Shown in pieces: positions 56,601-64,000 of a stretch of DNA of 64,000 nucleotides. Made by a program: the position numbers and the translations under genes. Within the stretch, counting starts at the first letter, position 1. The number at the start of each line of letters is the position of its first letter. The stretch is from Desmodesmus armatus. Lineage: Eukaryota > Chlorophyta > Chlorophyceae > Sphaeropleales > Scenedesmaceae. Where the stretch lies: NCBI GenBank assembly GCA_007449985.2, contig VIIQ02000181.1, forward strand, positions 1-64,000, read 5' to 3'. The notes below the pieces were generated by a model. That model searched no databases, had not been told where the DNA came from, and saw only the letters and a program-made list of their open reading frames with translations.

Positions 56601-57112
56601 TCGATGTGTGACTTCAGATCTTTGCCTGCGATCTGTAGCTGCGGCTGGGAGTTGCTGCTGCTGCTGAGGAGGGGCACCAGGGCAGACAGCGCACTCGGCA
56701 TTGAGCCGATGCGGTCCTGCACCGAGCAGTCGATCTGCATGGAGGCTGACTCCTCACCCAGCACCAGCAGCAGTGTAAGGGTGTGCACGGCCTCCATCCG
56801 CACTTCTGCTGAACTGTCCCCCAGCATCCCCACCAAGCCCTCCACTGCACCTGCCTCTGCACAGACCTTCTCCCTGCCACCGTTGTCTACAAGGCAGGCC
56901 AGGAAAGATGCTGCCGACTTCTTCACTTTGCTGTCGCTGCTGCGCAGCAGCTTGACTGTAGCAGAGACGCAGTCGCCCCGCTTGGACAGCAGACTGTTTG
57001 AGTCCTCATGGGCCCTCTCCTGCAGCAGCTGCAGGCCAGTGAGCTGCTGCTCTGTATCGCTGCTGCTGAGATGTTTGAGCGCCTTTGCGCTTCTGGAGAA
57101 CACCGAGGACAT
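47690..57112 (-). CDS. Kinase gene B: ARM repeats, MLKL-like helical region, TKL kinase; frameshift in kinase N-lobe
   Basis: Paralogue of gene A with the same exon plan: complement(join(47690..48021, 48660..48869, 49264..49647, 49940..50530, 51993..52154, 52854..53063, 53358..53435, 53647..53780, 54161..54311, 54913..55019, 55340..55867, 56305..57112)). Start Met 57112 is chosen because it aligns with gene C; an upstream in-frame Met exists at 57157. ARM exons: VFSRSAKALKHLSSS to GAVSALLGLLRSSHAGTALA, then NLAIQETIGQQPSAFAALVD. Helical region: EVVEFVQVCGKVLSLGGLG, ARTNKAKAKSLGSRAEALAD, FDNQFNRLGKALGEAEALVA. Coiled coil: EAVQRVDSKVSEVADGVVNV. Kinase: DRGSFANVYPG, VAVKQL, VVHADLKPANVL, LADFGLS, SAPELL. 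Exon 49264-49647 is 384 bp where phase demands 385. The frame breaks near 49465 between GGLRALGGA and AAAGKAGPRLSVGLVME. Either the kinase is lost (leaving ARM plus helical domain) or one base is missing from the assembly. Confidence 0.82.
48935..48996 (-). repeat. Partial copy of the kinase B DLKPANVL exon start
   Basis: Sense-strand copy of the acceptor and first 50 bases of exon 48660-48869. It codes DLKPANVLIKGLDIKL, then diverges before the DFG motif. It lies about 115 bp upstream of the genuine exon in the preceding intron. It offers a second acceptor that would abort the kinase. Confidence 0.88.
51890..51965 (+). other. Possible tRNA-derived SINE remnant
   Basis: GGTTTCGATCC at about 51949-51959 fits an RNA polymerase III B box. 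It is preceded by GGCTCTCAACC, reminiscent of an anticodon arm. The T-stem has a mismatch, and no acceptor stem can be formed. It sits in kinase B's intron just downstream of the exon ending at 51993. Considered a decayed SINE head, weakly supported. Confidence 0.25.
52208..52440 (-). repeat. Two partial copies of the kinase B exon 51993-52154
   Basis: The first part of the exon (NSINKSVADLSTVMSTMNLV) is copied at about 52211-52278 (EDSNKSVADLSTVMSTLNLV) and 52341-52407 (EDSINKSAADPSTVLSTL), each with its own CTGCAG acceptor. Both are followed upstream by a shared GACAGCAGTGTCAGGATGCA segment. They lie in the preceding intron on the sense strand. Confidence 0.88.
54735..54893 (+). mobile_element. 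SINE copy 3
   Basis: From TTTGGTCTGGGCACTGGGCA to CCCCCTGTAAAAGCAAAAAA this matches copy 2 (23308-23455) with scattered changes and small indels. The tRNA-like head is missing. It lies within the kinase B intron 54312-54912, antisense, and the A-rich tail abuts the exon end at 54913. Confidence 0.78.
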
Positions 57113-58049
57113 GCTGACGCTGAGTAGCAACACCTGCTGGGTGGGCCAGCCAGCCAAGCCCTGCAGCTGGCAGCAGCAAGGTTGGTGACGTGAGGAGCGC
57201 GGATCGTTCTAGAGAAGCATGGTCGGTGCTTGTGAAAGCTTTGAAGCCTCTGCTGCAGCACAGCGATGAGACAGGCCTCGTGGCTCAGAGACTACCACAG
57301 ATCCAAACACACCCGCGGCCTACCTGAAAGTGGAGAGCAAGCCTGAAGGTCCCGTACGGAAAATCTCGATAAACGCCTAATGACGCCGGGGAGGCTCAAT
57401 GGCTGTGGTTAATAGTGTCACTGAGAAGGTCAGTGGAATGCTGCTTGAACCCTTTTTGATGGGTTTGAGTGACGCAGCAGTCAGATAAGGGTTTCGAGGT
57501 GACTAAAATATGTTTCAGACACAGCTGTAGGCACTATTGCATTCTTTGGACCAGGTACTGCCTAGGATGTTACAGGTGGCCCTTCAGGCAGTGTCAAACC
57601 GCGTATGGTCTCAACGTGCTACTTCAAGTCACTGCTGAGCTGATTACAACAAGTGAAGGCTGCATGATGCAAGTGCACAAGCCAGCACAGCTTTGGTAAA
57701 ACACCCACACAAAACCCAACCCAGGCTGGCCCGCCACAGCTACGTGATTCGCTTCATTGGCGTTGCATTCATAAATAGACCATCATCGGCCATTATCTGC
57801 GGCCACGTAAACTTAACCCAGTCGTCTAGGTTTTCAGGTTGGCCATCAGCAGATCAGCTACAACCTCCCAAGTTTTCTGGAACGTAAGCCCGTGCCTCAT
57901 CCAATTCATGTTGCTGAGCATATCATCCAACATTAGCACGAGAAATTGCCGGACAAGGATGTACATGTCTCACACATTGACGGCTCCTCTGTGCAGGCTC
58001 CAAGCTTGCTGGCTTGCTGGCCCACCACATAGTGAGCCAGTGAGTCAGC
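57113..58049. promoter_or_regulatory. Shared upstream region of head-to-head kinases B and C
   Basis: A 937-bp interval between the start codons of B (57112, minus) and C (58050, plus). On the B side a probable 5' UTR intron spans 57161-57323 (donor TTTCAG/GTAGG, acceptor CAGCTGCAG). On the C side CTCTGTGCAG at about 57996 precedes a leader with the same CTTGCTGGCCCACCAC-type words found upstream of A and B. The symmetry indicates an inverted duplication that included the leader. Core promoter motifs were not identified. Confidence 0.5.
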
Positions 58050-61000
58050 ATGTCTGCTGTGTTCTCCAAGAGCGCCAAAGCGTTCAAGCAGCTTAGCAGC
58101 AGCGATGCAGAACAGCAGCTCAGTGGCCTGCAGCTGCTGCAGGAGAGGGCCCAGGAGGACACAGCCAGTCTGCTGTCCCGGCGCCCCGAGTGCCTTCAAG
58201 CTGCAGTCAAGCTACTGCACAGCAACGACAGCAAGGTGAAGAAAGCAGCAGTGTCTTGCCTGGCATGCCTGGTCGGCAACGGTGGCAGGGAGAAGGTCTG
58301 TGCAGAGGCAGGTGCAGTGGAGGGCCTAGCGGGGTTACTGGGGGACAGTTCAGCAGAGGTGCGCATGGAGGCTGTGCACACCCTTGCAATGCTGCTGGTG
58401 CTGGGTGGTGAGGTCTCAAGTTCAGCCTCCATGCAGGTTGACAGCTCAGTGCAGGACCGCATCGGCTCCATGCCAAGCGCACTGTCTGCACTGGTCCTGC
58501 TTCTCAACAACAGCAGCTCCGACAACGGCAGCAACAGCAACAGCACCCTGAAGCGCATACAGATCGCAGGTAAAGATGTCACAGCCCAGATGGACAGCGG
58601 CCTTTCCAAGCTTAGGGATGCAGTACCGGGGAGCAGGGTGCGGGGCGCAATGGACAAGCTAACAGCAGCTGCAGGCCTGAAGTTGGCAGGCATGCTGGAC
58701 AGCAGCACTGCAGACTGTTCAAAAGCTGCTGCCAGGCTGGTCACATCCTTGGCGCATGAACACCCGGCCAACCAGGCCGCTGTTGCGGCAGTGCCGGGGG
58801 CTGTCAGTGCACTGCTGGGCCTGCTGCGCAGCAGCCATGCAGGCACAGCGCTTGCTGGTGCAGAGGCCATTATTGCGCTTTCAGAAGGTGAGTGGTGTTT
58901 CTGGCGCACCTCGTACTGCATGATATTCATGCTTGCTAATGTATGCTCTAGCAGCTTCGGCAAGGATAGCTGGAAGCGACAAGCTTTTCCCTTGCTGTCG
59001 AACAGCACAAGCAGCATGCTGGGGATTCACAGGTGCAGGGATGCTCAGCACAGCTGGTGGGTCAGTCAGGGGCCGCAGTACACCAGGGTTCTTGTCACAG
59101 CGCATGCGCACAACCGCTTCGTAGTCACTGCAGCACTGCTAGAGGGCGATGATGCCAGCGTCACCCTGGACATGTCACGTCCCTGTGGGAATCTGACATG
59201 CTGTGGGTGGTGGACAGCCTGCCAGAGATCCTGCAGCGGGACCCAGCCGCAGCTACAGCCGCTGATATTTGTCAGATGTGTGTGCTGACCACACCTAACA
59301 GTTCCCGCCTTTTTTTGCATGCATGCAGGAAACCTCGCCATCCAGGAGACCATCGGCCAGCAGCCCAGCGCCTTCGCAGCGCTCGTGGACTTGCTGGTCG
59401 GCCCCAACAGCACCCTGCAGCGCACAGCCGCCTGCGCAGTCGCCAGCCTGTGCAGCATGGCGCGCTCCAACGCAGGCCGCTTCATAGCCTGCGCGCGCAG
59501 CTCCGAGGGCCTCCTGCGGCTGCGGAACAGCCTGGACGCCCGGGCGGCAGGCGCTGCTGCTGCCACTATGGTATACCTTGGCTCCAGGGGCCCGGTCGGC
59601 CAGCGCATGCTGGAGGAGCACGCAGCAGCAGTATGCACAGCGCTGGGCCACCTCGCAGACCCCAGCAACTGCCCAGGCCAGTGCAGTGCCAGGCTGGTGG
59701 CGCAGGCGCTGGAGGGCTTGGCGAAGGACAGCACAGACTTCAGGAGGGCCATGCGGGCGAGCCCCGAGGCGCTGGGCCTCCTGCGCAAGCTGCACGAGTG
59801 TAGTGAGGACGAGACCAGCAACGCTGCAGCTGCTGCTCTGGAGCGCGTGCTGCCTGGTGAGGGATGGTTGCGGTTTTGGCTCTGCGCCACTTATGTGGCG
59901 TATTGCTATGCCATACAGGGCGATGCCAAGGCTGCACGCGCAGACCATCGACACAAGTTGTGTAGGGGTACCACTGCAGCATTTGATATGTAGGGTGTTG
60001 TTGCGTGCTTGTGGTTGCATGCTGCTAGGTACAAAAATTCAGAGCTTGGTGTGTGCCTCAAAGTGAAGGGGTGCGGTGTGGGCCAGTAGGTTGCTGTACC
60101 TTGTAGGGGGCTCTGTTGTGTATAGTTGGAATTGTGTGCTGTCAGGTGTGGGTTGTATGCTTTTGAAGTATCTGCCGTATGCACAGCAGCAGCACTGTTT
60201 GTTACAGGTACAATTACAGCAGTTGGCTCAGCAAAAGCTGAGCAACCCACAAGGGAGCCAGAGGCTCATAGGGGGTTTTCCAGTGGCTCATGGGGGTTTG
60301 AAGCATCTGCCAGTTTGGACAGCAGCAGCACCCCTGAGGTACACATGCTGCCACCTGAACCACACCCAGCACCCAGCGCCAGAGCCTGGCATGATCAGGC
60401 ACACTGTGTACGGTCTCATGTGCGCGGGGTGGTGTACTAAGCCGATGTGCTACCACAGGGCTCGGACAACGTCCACACTGCCGGCCAAACACAGCGCAGC
60501 CCTGCAACCCACATCCTGCTGCCTCTGATGCCATGCATGTGTCGTGATTGTGCCGCAGGCTCTGTGGCCCCACTGGCAGTCAAGGCTGACCCACCAAAGC
60601 CTCTGGGGTACCCGGGCAGCTCGGTTGCTGGCAGGGAGAGCTCATCAGCTGGAACTCACAAGGTGACTTGGGACGCAGTGCAGTTGTCACAAGGACGTTT
60701 GTGGTACGGGGGTTTTGACGGCTGGCCATGCCGCTGGCAAGCATGGGTCCTTGCTTACAGTAAAGTGCGCAAGCAGCTATGCTGTGATTCCAGCCATGGA
60801 AGCGACACAATCAGCGTAAAGAGGGGCAGATTCAGTCCCTACCTTGCGCCTGAAGGCTGCATCGACACATGACTGCTCTGCCGCAAGTTCACCGTGTCCC
60901 ACAGATCATCACATGGTGGAACTGTACTGCATTCTTTTTGATGATCTGACAGCTAACAGCTGCCACCACGTGCTCATTGGGCAACTGTTGAGGACTAAGC

Positions 61001-63624
61001 ACTGGATCCTGTGCTGTGATATGCTGTGCGCTGTACTGCCCTATGCTGTGATGTGCATGATATCATCGTGACATCTGTTCAGGACTCTGGCCCCCGTTAT
61101 GTCATCCCCCAAAGCAACAGTGGTGGCAGCAGTGGAGGCGGCATCAAGGGAACCTTCCATGGAACTAACAACAAGCTTGCTACCGCACGTGAGTATGGGT
61201 TCTACAGCCGACACCCTGTTGATGCTGATCAAGCATTGTGGTGTGGCAGTTGGAGTGTAAGGCTACCGCACGTTCAGCAGGGGTCATCTGCACTAGCAGC
61301 AGGCCTGGGGCGCGTACGGGACAACACCATTGCTGTTGTTTCCTCGTTTTTGGGTTGCGGCTGAAGTGGATGTGGTTGTGTCACTGCTGCAGCTGGCGGC
61401 AGCATTGCGTGCATCTGCGCTGCCACGCCAAATGTCTGAACCTGGGCTAAGCTCTTTATTACACGATGATGCTGGTGCATGCGGCAGCAAGCATGTGGCC
61501 TGGAATTTGGTGGTGCATGTGCCGCACCTGCTGCATGCAGTCTTGTACATGAGTGATGAAGCAACGCTTGTGCTCTGGGCAGCGGCGTCCAACGTCACAG
61601 CCGCCTGTGGACTTCATCGCACTTGGTGCTGCTGCTCCGCCTGCAGCTGCTGTCAGCGCCCCTGCAACGGTGTCCAACATCACAATATCCCTGTTTGCTG
61701 TGCTACTGCTATGTGTGTCCCTCTGCCTGCCTCGCAGTTGAGGTGGTTGACTTTGTGCAAAGCTGTGGCAAAGTGTTGGGCATGGCCGCTGGTCCTTTCA
61801 AGATCAACTTGGGCGGAGTCTTGGAGCCATTGGTTGGCATCCTTCAAAAGGTGAGGTTCAGGACCCCGCTTGTTCATGAAACCATGAGATTGCCGACAGC
61901 AAAGGCTTGTAGATTGCTGACCTGCACGCACTATGTAGTGTGCTCATCAATGCCTGACCAACAACAAAGTATGGGTTCAGGGCGCGATGCTTGGTGCTTT
62001 GAGCACTGGCTTTGGCTTAGTTGTAACCCACAGCCTACCACACACAGCGCAAAGCTTGAGGTGACAAGCTGTTGTGCTCTGTGTGCTGCAGGTGGACCAG
62101 GCGCGCACGAACAAGGCCAAGGCGAAATCCACGGGAAGTCGAGCTGAGGCGCTTGCTGACTTCATGCATGTGAGTTGGCGGCTTTGAATTCTAATTGGAC
62201 GTTCCCTGCTTCAGGGCTTTGGGTCCTTCAGCCGCCTCTTTCAGCAAACATGCACCCTTTTTGTTAGTCGATTGTGTGGCTTACTAGGCCCGGCACATCA
62301 GTGTGCGACAGACAAATCGAACACACCTGAATCTATGCTCATGAGTTGGTTGCGGTTGTTGCTGCTGCTGGCTGGCTGCAAAGCTTTGGATTGCACCGCT
62401 GTTGTCTCGCAACAGCACAGTGCGTGCACTTGTCAGTCAAGCAGACTGCAAGTGGTCCCAAACTGGGCGAGTTGCCTCTGCTTACACCCTGACTGTGACA
62501 AGCCTACATAAAGTGACACAACCGCTGCTGAGGCAGCGCACACCTTAAACCATACACCCCTTTCACTGCTTGCTACCAAACAGCCGCTTCCTCATCCACT
62601 GCATGCCTCATGTTTTACTGCAGTGCATCTGTCATCGGCAATGACGGCGTTGAGCAGCTGCTGCGGACCCTAATGCCAAACTTTCAACATACACTGCTTC
62701 CTAGTTAAACAGTTAGATGCCCATCCCCCCGCCTGTCTGTTTTGTTGGCAGTGCATCTTCATCGGCAATGATGGCGGGCAGCTGCTGCGGACCCTGGAGC
62801 AGAACCCTCCCCAGCTCAAGGTGTTTGACAACCAGTTCAACAGGCTGGGCAAGGCACTGGGGGAGGCGGAGGCCCTGGTGGCCAAGTGGGCGCGGCCCCT
62901 GGGCATCAAGATCGCTGTGCGGGTCATCAAGGCAAAGCTGGACGAGGAGGATATCAAGGACGTAAGCTGTTGAACAGTTTAATTCTTTTGATTACTCAAA
63001 TTAATAAATTTTTATTTTTGATTTTTTCCCCATTATTTATCTTGCTTTTTTATTCAGCTTGCTTTTTTATCAATCAATTGTTCGGTAAGCTGTCCCTTTG
63101 CACAGTACTGTTGCTCTGCGGCTCCTAACCATTAGAGGCAGAGGCATACTTGGAGTTTGCCAGCAGAGCCACATCAGTTAATGTGCACAACTTGCGCCAA
63201 GCCTCTGAGCAGCAACTGGCTGCAGCTACAGATCTTCTAGAATGCTTTGATATGTCATGAACACCCGCTGTGTGATATGTGCACTGAATGCCCAGTGCTG
63301 GCATGTGCGATGCAGTTGCCCGGCATACCTCAGAGGATACCTGGGGGTCAGATGTTACACGTTGTGCTGATTGTATTGCTGCTTGTAGGGACTATGTACA
63401 AGTGTCTTATATGCAAATTTATATAACCAGCATTGTTGTGCACCCTGCTACTGTCCCTGCAGATTGAGAACAGCATCAACAAGTCCGTGTGGGACCTGAA
63501 CACCGTGCTGTCCACTATGAATCCAGCGCATGCAGCAGGCATGCGGCATGAGCTGAAGCAGGCGGTGGCAGCAGTGGCGACTGCTGGTGTACCCCTGGAG
63601 GTTGCACAGGCAGAGGATTTCAAG
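58050..63624 (+). CDS. Kinase gene C (5' part): ARM repeats and MLKL-like helical region; kinase domain beyond window
   Basis: Third paralogue, divergent from B. Exons join(58050..58887, 59329..59856, 60559..60662, 61083..61188, 61738..61850, 62092..62169, 62752..62961, 63463..63624), phases consistent, about 713 residues so far. It matches genes A and B exon for exon: ARM exons (VFSKSAKAFKQLSSSDAEQQ; NLAIQETIGQQPSAFAALVD), Pro/Ser linker (PPKPLGYPG; FHGTNNKLATA), helical exons (DFVQSCGKVLGMAAGPFKIN; ARTNKAKAKSTGSRAEALAD; FDNQFNRLGKALGEAEALVA; NSINKSVWDLNTVLSTMNPA). The next exon should start the coiled coil (like ALQCDISELV in B), but none appears before 64000. Exon 2 differs from B by about a dozen bases of 528, whereas exon 1 is much more diverged. 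A partial copy of exon 7 lies just upstream of it. Confidence 0.85.
62622..62674 (+). repeat. Partial copy of kinase C exon 7 start
   Basis: TACTGCAG followed by TGCATCTGTCATCGGCAATG and GAGCAGCTGCTGCGGACCCT copies the acceptor and first 48 bases of exon 62752-62961. It carries a small insertion that shifts frame, then ends. The true exon begins 78 bp further on. Confidence 0.88.
62975..63092 (+). other. AT-rich insertion in a kinase C intron
   Basis: About 115 bp of strongly AT-rich sequence (AATTAATAAATTTTTATTTT) in otherwise GC-rich DNA. It contains an imperfect internal repeat, ATCTTGCTTTTTTATTCAGC/CAGCTTGCTTTTTTATCAAT. It starts a few bases after the donor at 62962. An inserted element or organellar DNA fragment is possible. 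Confidence 0.6.
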
Positions 63625-64000
63625 GTGTGGATGCACTGCCGTCACTGTATGCTGTATGCTGCAAAGAAGTGATCGGGCTCTGACAGAAGCTGAGTTTTTA
63701 TAAGGTCTCAGTGCGTGCCAGAAATAGTGTTGTTAATTGATTTGGCAGTCCTTATTGAGCGTTGCAGCCAGCTGTCTGGGCTTGGCGGCCCTTCACTAGG
63801 TCAGTCCCTCTATGCTGTAAAGTTGCGTGATTAGCCAGTGATGCCTTCTAGCACAGTGCTGGCCCACCCATGTGTACAGTACACACAGTTGCCTACAAAG
63901 CTTGTGTTTGTCAACTGTGTGGCGATGACATAACACAGTCCCCTGCACAGCAACCACAACAAGCAGCATGTGTGTTTGTAAGATTTAACTTTCACATCTT

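Noticed and set aside
56322..57188. Long open frame antisense to the first exon of kinase B (also at 29507-30130 and 58196-59017)
   Set aside because: These mirror frames recur opposite the same ARM exon in all three paralogues, and their Ala/Ser/Leu-rich content follows from the sense codons. They lack independent motifs.

Overview
The window looks like nuclear DNA of a green alga, most likely a chlorophyte of the Chlamydomonadales/Sphaeropleales type. The genes are intron-dense with GT-AG boundaries. The DNA is GC-rich with (CAG)n and poly-C/poly-G tracts. The recognisable proteins are eukaryotic (deoxyhypusine hydroxylase, organellar EF-Ts, plastid-type RsgA, a plant-type acyl-activating enzyme, a beta-helix membrane protein). 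No rRNA, convincing tRNA or CRISPR array was seen. All gene models come from reading splice sites and frames by eye.

Layout. 1-4.6 kb: remnants of an acyl-activating enzyme exon (+) interrupted by a non-LTR retrotransposon 3' end carrying a PD-(D/E)XK nuclease domain (-), then a second decayed LINE with a YADD reverse transcriptase (-). 4.6-7.4 kb: no recognisable gene. 7.4-10.4 kb: an unrecognised multi-exon gene (-) with one exon present four times in tandem. 12.1-14.6 kb: deoxyhypusine hydroxylase (-), divergent from EF-Ts (+, 15.0-19.1 kb). 19.4-20.8 kb and 44.2-45.6 kb: two inverted copies of an unnamed repeat element that ends in ~92-95 bp tandem units. 21.2-30.3 kb: kinase gene A (-). 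32.2-35.8 kb: RsgA GTPase (+). 36.6-43.1 kb: beta-helix membrane protein (+). 47.7-57.1 kb: kinase gene B (-). 58.05 kb to the right edge: kinase gene C (+), cut before its kinase domain.

The most interesting content is the three-member family A/B/C. Each member is built as ARM-type repeats, a short polar linker, a helical region that may resemble the HeLo/four-helix N-domain of MLKL-type cell-death proteins, a coiled coil, and a TKL-type protein kinase (the last two seen in A and B only). The kinase catalytic loop reads H-A-D, not H-R-D (non-RD). Exon lengths and phases are conserved between paralogues. B carries a one-base frameshift in its kinase N-lobe, and B and C share a nearly identical second ARM exon.

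A second theme is 'exon echoes'. At least six unrelated genes (acyl-activating enzyme, the unknown gene, DOHH, EF-Ts, RsgA, kinases B and C) have truncated tandem copies of a piece of one of their own exons, usually with the adjoining splice site or 3' flank, lying in the next intron or just downstream. G-runs on the sense strand often follow the donor sites. A tRNA-like SINE family (three + strand copies) sits in introns of the unknown gene and of kinases A and B.
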